Below are positions 44,529 through 52,593 of a DNA stretch of 64,000 nt, in pieces. The translations under genes and the position numbers were made by a program. Below the pieces are notes generated by a model. The model made no database searches, had not been told where the DNA came from, and saw nothing but the letters and a program-made list of their open reading frames with translations. The first letter of the stretch is position 1, and each line of letters starts with the position of its first letter. Location of the stretch: NCBI GenBank assembly GCA_020850475.1, contig JADZEO010000059.1, forward strand, positions 1 to 64,000, written 5' to 3'. This DNA is from Bdellovibrionales bacterium. Its GTDB lineage: Bacteria; Bdellovibrionota; Bdellovibrionia; Bdellovibrionales; UBA1609.

Positions 44529-44816
44529 ATGATAATTGTTATGTTAAGATGTTTAGGTAAATTTCTTTTTGTGACGACTCTCGTGGGCTGTGCTTCCGCA
44601 CCCAAATCGATGACCACGGCGCCGACGCCTTCGTCACCACCAGAAGACCTCGTCTCCGTCGCTGCCGCGATTGAACTTGCGCGGAGTGCATACACAGCAG
44701 GTTGTGTTCGCACCTACAACGAACGCGCGGAGAAAGGCCACTTCGCCCAATGCCGAGCGGCCGCTGATGTCTATGTTGAAAGTGAAGTCGTGGGAATTAT
44801 TCGCGGTAAACGCTAG
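44529..44816 (+). CDS. Small lipoprotein (95 aa)
   Basis: Start at 44529 (GAGGAAAACGAGC upstream) or the ATG at 44541. Lipobox LVGCASAP follows a hydrophobic core, so probably lipid-anchored. A Pro/Thr-rich linker precedes a short helical part with two Cys (AGCVRTYNE, FAQCRAAAD). No family recognised. Confidence 0.7.
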   Translation: MIIVMLRCLGKFLFVTTLVGCASAPKSMTTAPTPSSPPEDLVSVAAAIELARSAYTAGCVRTYNERAEKGHFAQCRAAADVYVESEVVGIIRGKR

Positions 44817-44844
44817 ACGGAATCGCGAAAACCAAACCAAAATT

Positions 44845-44928
44845 CTAGGGAAAGTATTGGAGTCCTTCGATTATCAGGACCGCAGAAGCTAGACTCAGTA
44901 TCGCAATGAGAAAAAGCTGTCGGTGCAT
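44845..44928 (-). CDS. Possible single-helix membrane micro-protein (27 aa)
   Basis: ATG at 44928 preceded by GAGGAGCCT. One hydrophobic helix (residues 4-22, LFLIAILSLASAVLII) ending EGLQYFP. It lies alone in the 310-bp gap between the lipoprotein gene and rnpB. Supported only by the Shine-Dalgarno and composition. Confidence 0.3.
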   Translation of the reverse strand: MHRQLFLIAILSLASAVLIIEGLQYFP

Positions 44929-45089
44929 AGGCTCCTCATACATTCAGTAAAGCGCCTGTTCCAAGATATTCATCGTCAGAGGCCGCACCGAGGTCGAGTC
45001 CCCTTCTCTAAATGAGTCGCCAAGCTAGCGCCACAACGAGGTTTTCTCAATTTTAGAGGCCCGTAACGTGGCATTTCGGCAACAGTTGA

Positions 45090-45119
45090 TTGAGACGGTG
45101 GGAGGACTTGTGCTATATA
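45090..45119 (+). promoter_or_regulatory. Sigma70 promoter of rnpB
   Basis: TTGAGA (45090-45095) and TATATA (45114-45119), 18 bases apart. The expected start at about 45126 coincides with the 5' end of the RNase P RNA. Confidence 0.6.
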
Positions 45120-45126
45120 CCTGGGC

Positions 45127-45480
45127 AGCGGAATTGTGGGCTCTCGCTCAGTCTTAGGACTGAGAGGAAAGTCCGGACTCCATATGGCAGCGCAAGGGGT
45201 AACGCCCCTCCACCGCAAGGTGAGGAACAGTGGAACAGAGAGAATGTCCGGGGCAGTGATCCTTAGGCCGGGAACGGGAAGCTTAAGGGGAGCCGCTGGA
45301 GTGAAAACAGCCAAACTCTGCGCGGAGCAAGGCCAAATAGGGAAACGATAGAGCGCGGCCAGCGCAAAGTTTCCGGGTAGGCCGCTTAAGGGTGACAGTA
45401 ATGGCACTCTCAGAGGAATGACAGCCTCACAGACAAAATGCATCGTTTTGTTTGTCAGACAGAATCCGGCTTAGAGCAAA
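45127..45480 (+). ncRNA. rnpB: RNase P RNA, bacterial class A
   Basis: About 354 bases. The hallmark GAGGAAAGTCCGGACTCC follows P3-like pairing near the 5' end, and ACAGAATCCGGCTTA near the 3' end completes P4. Other conserved pieces seen are GGAACAGTGGAACAGAGAGA-like CR regions, GGGTAACGCCC, GTGAAAACAGCC, GGCCAAATAGGGAAACGATAG and GGTAGGCCGCTT. Catalyses 5' maturation of tRNAs. Ends are approximate to a few bases. Followed by a terminator. Confidence 0.95.
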
Positions 45481-45499
45481 TCCGTGACGATGCTTTTAT

Positions 45500-45532
45500 G
45501 AGGCGGGTGTTACAGCCCGCCTCTCTTTTTTT
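45500..45532 (+). terminator. Terminator after rnpB
   Basis: GAGGCGGG (45500-45507) pairs with CCCGCCTC (45516-45523) across an 8-base loop, followed by a T-rich run. Confidence 0.85.
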
Positions 45533-45575
45533 GCCTTTGATCGCCGGCCTCATTCCGTCGGTTCCGCCGCGAGAC

Positions 45576-45884
45576 TCAGTCTCGATTGCCAAAGACGGTC
45601 GACTCGAGCTTCATCATGGCTTGAATTTTGTCGTGCAACAGGATTTTTAGTGAATCTCGCAAATAGGTTTCGACATCTTGGTCGGTACTTCCGGTGTTGG
45701 AGATGATTTTGTCGTAAATGGCGCGAGTTTCTTCCGAAACACTGAGCGTAATCTTATGGTCGCTCAGATAATCATCTAATAAGTCGCGGATGAGGCCACT
45801 GAGGTTCAAACCCCGGTCTGCCAGAACTCGAGCTTGGTCTTCTCTAATCATCAGACTGATTCGCTTTAACGCCGCGTCTTTCAT
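45576..45884 (-). CDS. Ribbon-helix-helix-like regulator (102 aa)
   Basis: The N-terminal 35 residues fit a CopG/MetJ-type RHH: strand ALKRISLMIREDQ, helix ARVLADRG, helix LSGLIRDLLDDYLSD. A helical C-terminal half may give oligomerisation. No adjacent toxin gene, so not an obvious antitoxin. Divergent from a PspC/PspA operon across an AT-rich 180-bp region with repeated TATGTA motifs, which suggests it represses that operon or itself. Confidence 0.65.
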   Translation of the reverse strand: MKDAALKRISLMIREDQARVLADRGLNLSGLIRDLLDDYLSDHKITLSVSEETRAIYDKIISNTGSTDQDVETYLRDSLKILLHDKIQAMMKLESTVFGNRD

Positions 45885-45918
45885 TGCATCACCATTTTGA
45901 CTAATAATTACAATATCT

Positions 45919-46032
45919 TATGTATTCTTAAGTCCATAATATAGAACCACACGATCTTACCACCATTATGCATTATTTTACAAATTTTTCTTGCAGTATG
46001 TATCATTATTCACTATTATGTACGAATACATA
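45919..46032. promoter_or_regulatory. Repeated TATGTA operator-like motifs between RHH gene and psp operon
   Basis: TATGTA occurs at 45919, 45997 and 46017; the last faces TACATA at 46027-46032 across CGAA, forming a 16-bp palindrome. A related ATTATGCATTAT lies at 45965-45976. RHH proteins bind short repeated sites of this kind. The palindrome is 33 bases before the ATG of the PspC gene. Confidence 0.45.
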
Positions 46033-46064
46033 TTAACACATAACCTTAAGAAGGGGACAAAGAA

Positions 46065-46478
46065 ATGAAATGGGAAGAGTGGACGACGAAAGAAAAGTGG
46101 GTGCGGTCCAACGACGGCTGGCTCGCTGGTGTTTGCCAAGGGCTGGCAGTTCGATTTGGGGTTGAACCCTGGATCATGCGAGCCGCCTGGTTGGCGAGCA
46201 TTGTCTTTCTCGGATTTGGAGTTTTGGTCTACATCCTGTTGGCCTTAACTCTCCCCCGCGAAGATCAGCTTCACTCGAGCCACCAAGAAAAGTTCCTCGG
46301 CGTCTGCAGAAAAATCAGCCTCCGCACGGGCTTTGATGTGGGTCTTGTTCGATTCATCACAGCGTTTTTGGCGGTGAGTTCGTTTGGCGCCACGATGGTC
46401 GGGTACTTGGTACTTTATTTTGTCCTTCCCGACACCGTCAGCGAGAGTGCGGTCCAGGACTCCGGGAGGACATTATGA
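46065..46478 (+). CDS. pspC: Double PspC-domain membrane protein
   Basis: 137 aa, AAGAAGGGG Shine-Dalgarno. Two PspC-like modules in tandem: residues 8-62 (WLAGVCQGLAVRFGVEPWIMRAAW, then a membrane helix and LTLPRE) and 70-127 (FLGVCRKISLRTGFDVGLVRF, helix, YFVLPD). PspC proteins sense envelope stress and recruit PspA-type proteins to the inner membrane; a PspA-like gene follows with a 4-base overlap. Most PspC proteins have one such module. Confidence 0.85.
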   Translation: MKWEEWTTKEKWVRSNDGWLAGVCQGLAVRFGVEPWIMRAAWLASIVFLGFGVLVYILLALTLPREDQLHSSHQEKFLGVCRKISLRTGFDVGLVRFITAFLAVSSFGATMVGYLVLYFVLPDTVSESAVQDSGRTL

Positions 46479-47185
46479 ACCTCGCAGCTCGCTTCCGCCT
46501 TTTGTGGACTGGCTTTTGGAGCAACTTACTTGGCGGCACGGAGAATCGGCACCCCGAACTACTGAATTCGGGCCTCATTGAGGACCACCAGCGCCAACTG
46601 CATCGGCTGCGTGAGGCGCTGGCGGAATTGATCTTTCAACGCAAGCGCATTGAGCACCGCCTGGCCGAACTGGCTGAGCAGGAAACTCAACTCAAGGCCG
46701 ATTTGCAAACCGCGGCCACCGATGATCGCGATGAAATCGCCCTCGAGCTGATCGCGAGGATCGAACGGATCGTGACTGAGGTTCAACAATTGGCTGAGCA
46801 AAAAATGAAGATGGACGCCGACATTGAGGCCGCTCGCCAAACTGAAGTGGCCCTCGCCCGAGAGACGCAACAACTGCGGCAAAAACTCGAGTCTCTCGGC
46901 TCCCGCCACCGTTTTTTACAAATGCGTAAGGAGTTAAAGGGAAACATCGACTCGGCGGGCCGGTTAACCGTGGCGACCGCCCAGGGTCTCGGTCGTATTC
47001 GCGATCGGATTTTACGTCTCGAAGCTGACATTGAAGCCATGGGCGACAAACCCGATCACGTCGAGCAAGAGCTACAGAAAATGCGCTCGGAACGCCAACG
47101 ACAAAAGCACGCCGAGATTTTACGACGAATCAAAGTCGGACTTAAACCTCAGACCGTCACCCGCGCCTTGGCGCCGATCTCCTAA
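46475..47185 (+). CDS. PspA/IM30-like coiled-coil protein
   Basis: 236 aa, almost entirely helical, with long coiled-coil heptads over about residues 30-220 (EDHQRQLHRLREALAEL, RIEHRLAELAEQETQL, EQKMKMDADIEAARQ). The N-terminal amphipathic helix (AARFRLLWTGFWSNLLGG) could bind membranes, as in PspA/Vipp1 envelope-protecting polymers. Sequence identity to PspA is not obvious; the call rests on architecture and on pairing with PspC. Confidence 0.6.
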   Translation: MNLAARFRLLWTGFWSNLLGGTENRHPELLNSGLIEDHQRQLHRLREALAELIFQRKRIEHRLAELAEQETQLKADLQTAATDDRDEIALELIARIERIVTEVQQLAEQKMKMDADIEAARQTEVALARETQQLRQKLESLGSRHRFLQMRKELKGNIDSAGRLTVATAQGLGRIRDRILRLEADIEAMGDKPDHVEQELQKMRSERQRQKHAEILRRIKVGLKPQTVTRALAPIS

Positions 47186-47202
47186 GAAAGGGAGTTAAAT
47201 AG

Positions 47203-47736
47203 ATGGCACAAACCCAATTGAAAGTAAAAAACGACAAGAACGGCCTCGTGCTGGCCCTCACCGCGGGAATTTTGTTGATCAAGGGCTGGTTCTTTCTCGG
47301 CGTCTTGGTGGTGGCAATGGCGGTGAAGCGGTTGTTCTATTGGACTGAGGAAACGAGCGAGCCTCTAACTACCGCTTGGAGCCCGACGGGCACGAGCGCT
47401 GCCGTGGACAGTCAGAAGTGGGGCTTACGGATCCCTCATGATCCCGAAGTCCGCGACTTACTCGATCGAGTTTATCGTCGGTACAATGTTGGACAGCGGC
47501 GGTACCCTCACCTTCGAGAAACCTTTGATCAACTCATTGCCTCGATGTGGGAGAATTTGAGTCTCACGGAAGATCCAAGAGACTGGAAATGGGTCTTGCG
47601 GGAGCTGCTCAAAGAGTGGCCGATCAAGGCCGACGTTCACATGAATGATTTAAAGCAAAAAATTCGCGACGCCAGACTCGCGGCTCAACAATGGAGTGAA
47701 GCACGCCACGAAGCCTGGGGTCTCAATTCCCAATAA
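47203..47736 (+). CDS. Membrane protein of the psp-like operon (177 aa)
   Basis: One or two hydrophobic segments at residues 13-40 (GLVLALTAGILLIKGWFFLGVLVVAMAV split by a Lys-Gly), then a cytoplasmic helical domain rich in Trp, Arg and Asp. It follows the PspA-like gene by 17 bases with GAAAGGGAG as Shine-Dalgarno. No family recognised. Likely part of the envelope-stress module. The C-terminal part contains WKWVLRELLKEWP and may bind the PspA-like partner. Confidence 0.65.
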   Translation: MAQTQLKVKNDKNGLVLALTAGILLIKGWFFLGVLVVAMAVKRLFYWTEETSEPLTTAWSPTGTSAAVDSQKWGLRIPHDPEVRDLLDRVYRRYNVGQRRYPHLRETFDQLIASMWENLSLTEDPRDWKWVLRELLKEWPIKADVHMNDLKQKIRDARLAAQQWSEARHEAWGLNSQ

Positions 47737-47819
47737 TCCCTTCCCCTATCGTCCCCTCGATACACCGGGCGTCCCGCGCTTCCTTCGCGGGCGCCCGGCC
47801 TTCCCTTCCCCGATCGCGG

Positions 47820-48854
47820 TTAGCTCCGCTTGCGGGCATAGACCAAAAGCTCTGCGCCCTGCCGATTAGGAACTGACTTACGCCACCGGGTCCAATACAA
47901 AAATTCGAAGTGCGCTTTTAGCCGCTCACGCACCTCCCACTCACTCCCGCCAAAGGGCGGCCCCAGTCGTTTGTCTGTGGCAAAAAACACGCCGAGCAAG
48001 TGTCCCCCGTCGACCAAAACTCGCTTCCAAACGCGGATCAGCTCATTGCGGCGGACTGGATTTACGGCGCAATAACAAGTGTGTTCAAAAATCACATCGA
48101 AGCTGTTGGTGAAGGTGTCGGGCAACTTAAAGACATCCGCCACCTGGAATTCCAAATGGGGAATTTGGCCGTATCGTTCTTGCGCCACGCGAATTGCCTC
48201 GGGCGAAAAATCAAAGCCGGTTACCACATGACCTTGCCGAGCCAAATAGGCGGCGTCATTTCCCGCCCCACAGCCGGGAACTAAAATGCGCGATTTAGGA
48301 AGCTTGATTTTGGCAAGAGTCTCCACCAAGACCGGCGTTGGCTCGGCGAGGTCCCACGGCGTATCTTTTTCCTGGTAACGATGACTCCAAAACTCGGCCC
48401 GATTAACTTCCGGCTCAGTGAGCAGCCACGGTGGGATCTGGTAGACAACTCCGTTGGCGGTGATGGACTCGTCGTCATAATCATCGAGGATGCGGAAAAA
48501 TTCACTTTGCGCAGGACGAGACATAACAAACGGGACCCCACTGAGGATTGAACCGTGAAAGCGGTCCCATTCGTCGAGTGACAAAGTCGACAACTTGAAC
48601 TGGGCGCGATATCCGTAAGGAAACAAGAGTTCCCATTCATCGCCGTCTCTTTTTTCGACCTGCTTTGCTACCAAGGGTTCGTCAAAGGCCTCCACCCAAA
48701 CTTGATGGCCTTCGATCGTCAAGAAACAGCGCCCGCGTTCCTCGCGAACAATTTGTGCGAGCAGGGTGCGGCCATAGTCTTCGTCGGTAACCCGCAAACC
48801 ATTGGAGAGAAAGTAGCCTTCTTCATCGATCTGAGTGAAGCGCTCCAAACTCAT
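47820..48854 (-). CDS. TPMT-like SAM methyltransferase with N-terminal extension
   Basis: 344 aa. The C-terminal ~200 residues are a class I methyltransferase of the thiopurine methyltransferase type: FWSHRYQEKDTPWDLAEPTP, motif I ILVPGCGAGNDAAYLA, VTGFDFSPEAI, and DVIFEHTCYCAVNP. The first ~130 residues are a separate beta-rich, acidic domain I do not recognise. TPMT relatives methylate thiols, selenols, or tellurite-derived compounds. Overlaps the next minus-strand gene by 4 bases, so the two share a message. Confidence 0.8.
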   Translation of the reverse strand: MSLERFTQIDEEGYFLSNGLRVTDEDYGRTLLAQIVREERGRCFLTIEGHQVWVEAFDEPLVAKQVEKRDGDEWELLFPYGYRAQFKLSTLSLDEWDRFHGSILSGVPFVMSRPAQSEFFRILDDYDDESITANGVVYQIPPWLLTEPEVNRAEFWSHRYQEKDTPWDLAEPTPVLVETLAKIKLPKSRILVPGCGAGNDAAYLARQGHVVTGFDFSPEAIRVAQERYGQIPHLEFQVADVFKLPDTFTNSFDVIFEHTCYCAVNPVRRNELIRVWKRVLVDGGHLLGVFFATDKRLGPPFGGSEWEVRERLKAHFEFLYWTRWRKSVPNRQGAELLVYARKRS

Positions 48855-49369
48855 TGGGCCGGGGTTTCTGTCGGTGGCTCAGGTTGGGCTGGGGGTTGCG
48901 GTTGAACTTCAGGGGGTGGCTCCGGCGCGGCAGAGGTCGTCTCCTCGGCCTCGGATTCGTTACCGCGGGGATCGACTTTGAGGGGCTCTTTGAAATCGAT
49001 GCGGTTATTCAAGATATAAAGCTCATCGAAATTCCAAAAATCATATTCTTCGTCGGTGTTGCTGTCGCGATTAAGGATCGCGTACCCTTCGATTTCCACG
49101 CGGGCAGGGCCGACTGATTCAGCGTTGTCTTCAAAGGAGTAAATAAACGAGGCTTTGACCTGGTTTTTTTTTATATTTTCCGTCCAAAAGCGCTCAAAGC
49201 GGAGGTTCTTAGATTGGGGCAGATTTTCCTGAATGTAATCGCTGATAACTCGTTTGAGATCATCCTGAATGCCAATATGAACATTCTCAGACACATTGGC
49301 CGGATCATGAACGAGTGACCAACTCCAATGCATTGCAACGAGAAAAACCAACAAACTCAGATATTTCAT
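48851..49369 (-). CDS. Secreted protein with proline-rich C-terminus (172 aa)
   Basis: Start at 49369 (MKYLSLLVFLVAM), following GGATCAGGGA; the frame is open to 49387. Signal peptide ends near SWS/LVH. The middle domain is alpha/beta with many acidic residues. The last ~30 residues are a Pro/Gln/Glu-rich tail (PPPEVQPQPPAQ), possibly a flexible spacer reaching through the periplasm. No family recognised. Upstream partner of the methyltransferase gene. Confidence 0.7.
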   Translation of the reverse strand: MKYLSLLVFLVAMHWSWSLVHDPANVSENVHIGIQDDLKRVISDYIQENLPQSKNLRFERFWTENIKKNQVKASFIYSFEDNAESVGPARVEIEGYAILNRDSNTDEEYDFWNFDELYILNNRIDFKEPLKVDPRGNESEAEETTSAAPEPPPEVQPQPPAQPEPPTETPAQ

Positions 49370-49466
49370 TCCCTGATCCTTCCACACAGAGTATGCATAG
49401 TCACTTGAGAACTCTACTTTAGGTTCATGGCGCGGACAACCGTTGCCCGCCCTTAGGGAAAGAACT

Positions 49467-50078
49467 GTGACTGGCGGCCGTCGTAAACGAATTTGGATGG
49501 AGCTTGGTTCTGAAGTTTTGAACCGAGCCTGGGAATTAAAGGGGAAACTCGAAACCGAGCTTCACTCCCCCTTCTGGCAGGAGGTCATCGCGCGACCTCG
49601 CCAACTTTTGTACTGGGCCGAAAACCTAAGCCCTGAGCTCACTCGGCGCGCATTAAGCTACGCGTCAGTCGCCCGGCTCCCCGGCACCACCGGACCCACT
49701 TTTGAAATCACGGATTGGTCCCAGGACGGACTCGCGGTGGCACTTAAGGCTCCCGCGCAAAGTGAATTATCAATGGCGGAGCTCACGCAGTTTGCCGAAA
49801 GGGTCCTTCGACTTTATTGGGAACGGCATTTTTTAGGCCCTGCCGACCAACTCACGCTGAGATCCGCCCACCTTGAAAAGCTCGGCAGTTGGAGTGGCAC
49901 CCTGCAACTTCGCCTTGGCATGAATCACCTGATGCGCGAAAAGCTGCGCATCGCTGCGGCCCGCACCGACGGTGAGGCCGTGTTGGATATCTCGATCCCT
50001 GTTTTTAGCGAACAAAGCCTCCAAGTTGGCGAATGTAGTTTTGAGCTCGCTTGGACGGCCCGCCCCGCCCTGGAGTAA
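49467..50078 (+). CDS. Protein of unknown function (203 aa)
   Basis: GTG at 49467 with AGGGAAAG upstream; an in-frame earlier start (49443) has none. No signal peptide or membrane segment. The mostly helical N-terminal half begins with a basic segment (TGGRRKRIWMELG). No domain recognised. It precedes the leucine-catabolism operon by 110 bp, on the same strand, but shows no relation to it. Confidence 0.6.
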   Translation: MTGGRRKRIWMELGSEVLNRAWELKGKLETELHSPFWQEVIARPRQLLYWAENLSPELTRRALSYASVARLPGTTGPTFEITDWSQDGLAVALKAPAQSELSMAELTQFAERVLRLYWERHFLGPADQLTLRSAHLEKLGSWSGTLQLRLGMNHLMREKLRIAAARTDGEAVLDISIPVFSEQSLQVGECSFELAWTARPALE

Positions 50079-50188
50079 GCGCAGCTTCGTTTGGCGCAAC
50101 ATGGCCACGGTTTTAGGTTTGTCATCGGCAGAGGCCTTAAGTAAAACAAAATCTCGGTTTCAGATCAGGCTTTTACCAAGGTGTACAG

Positions 50189-51796
50189 ATGTCTACGCTG
50201 CAGTCCCGCATTAATCCCAAGAGCTCAGAGTTTCAGGCCAATGCTGAGCAAATGCGTATGCTTATGAAAAAGCATGCGGCCCAGCTGGCGGAGATCGAAA
50301 AAGGTGGCGGAGACGAAGCCCGTCGGCGCCACGAATCTCGCGGTAAACTCTTTGTCCGTGAACGGGTCAAACGTCTCATCGATCCCGGGACTCAGTTTTT
50401 GGAATTTTCGGCCTTTGCGGCATGTGACTTGTACAGTGGTTCAGCTCCTTCGGCTGGCGTCATCACGGGTATCGGAGTTGTTCAGGGTCACGAGTGTTTG
50501 ATCGTGGCAAACGACGCAACCGTAAAAGGCGGTAGCTATCTGCCAATGACGGTTAAGAAACATGTGCGCGCCCAGGAGATCGCTCTTGAAAACGGGCTGC
50601 CGTGTATTTACCTCGTCGATAGTGGCGGAGCTTTTTTACCCCTGCAAGCCGAAGTCTTTCCCGACCGCGATCATTTTGGCCGCATTTTTTATAATCAGGC
50701 GCGCCTCTCGGCGGCGCAAATCCCGCAGATCTCAGTCGTCATGGGTAGCTGCACGGCGGGAGGGGCTTATGTCCCAGCGATGAGTGACGAGAACGTCATC
50801 GTCAAAGGCAACGGCACGATTTTTTTGGGTGGCCCCCCGCTCGTCAAAGCGGCAACCGGTGAAGAGGTCACCGCCGAAGAACTGGGCGGCGCCCAAGTGC
50901 ACTGTGAAGTCAGCGGTGTAACTGATCACTTTGCGGAAAATGATGAGCACGGACTTGAAATCGCTCGCAGTATTCTGGCTCATCTCAATCGCAAGAAAAA
51001 TATTCCGGTGCAAGCTCAGGCCGTCGAAGACCCCCTCTACTCTGCCGACGAAATTTACGGGGTGATTCCACGCGATCATCGCGTTCCGTATGACGTTCGC
51101 GAAATCATCGCCCGAGTCGTGGATGGCAGCGCCCTTCACGAGTTCAAAGCGAACTTTGGCACCACGGTCGTCACCGGTTTTGCGCACATTTGGGGCTACC
51201 CCGTCGGGATTATCGCCAACAATGGTGTGCTGTTTAGTGAGAGTGCTATCAAAGCTGCGCATTTTGTAGAGTTGTGCGACCAGCGCGGAATTCCGCTCAT
51301 CTTTTTGCAAAACATCACCGGCTTTATGGTGGGCAAGAAGTACGAAAACGAGGGGATTGCTAAGCATGGCGCGAAGATGGTGATGGCCGTCAGCACCACT
51401 CGTGTTCCCAAATTTACCGTGGTCATTGGCGGCTCACACGGTGCCGGCAATTACGGGATGTGCGGTCGCGCCTACCAACCGCGACAACTTTGGATGTGGC
51501 CCAACAGTCGCATCTCAGTGATGGGCGGCGAGCAGGCCGCCAATGTCTTGTTGCGAGTAAAACTCGATCAAATGGAAAAAGACGGACTCACGATGTCTCC
51601 TCAGGAGCAGGCCGAATTCAAAGCTCCTATTTTAGAAAAATACGAAAAAGAGAGTTCTCCGTACTACTCGAGTTCTCGGATTTGGGATGACGGCGTCATT
51701 GACCCCGCCGACACCCGCCGCGTTCTGGCCTTGGGCTTGAGTGCGAGCTTCAATCGCCCGTGGCCAGAGCAGACCAAGGGCGTCTTCAGAATGTAA
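50189..51796 (+). CDS. liuB: Methylcrotonyl-CoA carboxylase carboxyltransferase (beta) subunit
   Basis: 535 aa. Transfers carboxyl from carboxybiotin to 3-methylcrotonyl-CoA in leucine breakdown. Family signs: [47 protein letters not shown] and, near the C-terminus, [20 protein letters not shown] and [22 protein letters not shown]. The latter fits MCC-beta better than propionyl-CoA carboxylase. First gene of a five-gene operon ending with HMG-CoA lyase; 2 bases before the hydratase gene. Confidence 0.9.
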   Translation: MSTLQSRINPKSSEFQANAEQMRMLMKKHAAQLAEIEKGGGDEARRRHESRGKLFVRERVKRLIDPGTQFLEFSAFAACDLYSGSAPSAGVITGIGVVQGHECLIVANDATVKGGSYLPMTVKKHVRAQEIALENGLPCIYLVDSGGAFLPLQAEVFPDRDHFGRIFYNQARLSAAQIPQISVVMGSCTAGGAYVPAMSDENVIVKGNGTIFLGGPPLVKAATGEEVTAEELGGAQVHCEVSGVTDHFAENDEHGLEIARSILAHLNRKKNIPVQAQAVEDPLYSADEIYGVIPRDHRVPYDVREIIARVVDGSALHEFKANFGTTVVTGFAHIWGYPVGIIANNGVLFSESAIKAAHFVELCDQRGIPLIFLQNITGFMVGKKYENEGIAKHGAKMVMAVSTTRVPKFTVVIGGSHGAGNYGMCGRAYQPRQLWMWPNSRISVMGGEQAANVLLRVKLDQMEKDGLTMSPQEQAEFKAPILEKYEKESSPYYSSSRIWDDGVIDPADTRRVLALGLSASFNRPWPEQTKGVFRM

Positions 51797-51798
51797 GG

Positions 51799-52593
51799 AT
51801 GGCTATGACGACAATTGAAACAAAACTTGCAAATGGCGTGATGGAAGTCCTTTTACACCGTCCCGATTGCCACAACGCCATGAACCAGGAAATGATCAAA
51901 GAACTCACCGAAGTTTTTTCGCGCCCCGATAAAGACAAAAGCATTCGCGCCGTTCGGCTCTCCGGCCACGGAAATTCTTTTTGCTCTGGAGCTGATCTTA
52001 ACTACATGAAATCAATGGCCGGATTTTCCTTTGAAGAAAACCGCCAAGATGCGGGTCGGCTTTTTGATATGTTCGCTGCCGTTCGCCACTGTGCCGTTCC
52101 GGTTTTGACTCATGTGTTTGGTAATGTGATGGGTGGAGCTTCGGGACTCGCCGCGGCCAGTGATTTTGTCGTGGCGGAATCCACCACTCGGTTTTGCTTT
52201 AGCGAAGTCAAACTCGGTCTGGTGCCGGCGGTCATTAGCCCCTTCATTTTGGCTCGCATGGAAAGTGGCCTTGCCCGAGAACTCATGCTGACCGGACGCC
52301 TATTTGATGCGGACGAAGCTCTCGCCGGAAAATTGGTGCACTTTGTTGGCGATCGTAGTGCTTGCCTGGCTCGCTTGACCACTTTTGAAAAAGATCTGCT
52401 GGGCGCAGGACACGAGGCGGTGCGCGAAACCAAACGACTTCTCAACCGCGTGTCCGAAAGTCTGTCGTGGCTTGAAAGTCGAAGCGAAACCACAAGGGTC
52501 ATTGCCGAGCGCCGGGTCAGTGCCGAAGGACAAGAGGGTATCAAAGCGTTTTTTGATAAGCGCCAGCCGGCTTGGCGGAGTGGCAAATCATGA
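51799..52593 (+). CDS. liuC: Methylglutaconyl-CoA hydratase (enoyl-CoA hydratase family)
   Basis: 264 aa from ATG 51799. Crotonase fold: NGVMEVLLHRPDCHNAMNQEM, FCSGADLNYMKSMAGFS, and oxyanion-hole GNVMGGASGLAAASDFVVAE followed by FCFSEVKLGLVPAVISPFI. The catalytic Glu lies in SEVKLGL. In this cluster it should hydrate 3-methylglutaconyl-CoA to HMG-CoA. Overlaps the next gene by 4 bases. Confidence 0.85.
   Translation: MAMTTIETKLANGVMEVLLHRPDCHNAMNQEMIKELTEVFSRPDKDKSIRAVRLSGHGNSFCSGADLNYMKSMAGFSFEENRQDAGRLFDMFAAVRHCAVPVLTHVFGNVMGGASGLAAASDFVVAESTTRFCFSEVKLGLVPAVISPFILARMESGLARELMLTGRLFDADEALAGKLVHFVGDRSACLARLTTFEKDLLGAGHEAVRETKRLLNRVSESLSWLESRSETTRVIAERRVSAEGQEGIKAFFDKRQPAWRSGKS

Noticed and set aside
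45576-45884. Antitoxin of a toxin-antitoxin pair
   Set aside because: The RHH-like protein has no small partner gene on either side; a regulator of the divergent psp-like operon is simpler.
50732-51367. 211-aa minus-strand frame inside the carboxyltransferase gene
   Set aside because: Shadow of a high-GC coding region; no start signal.
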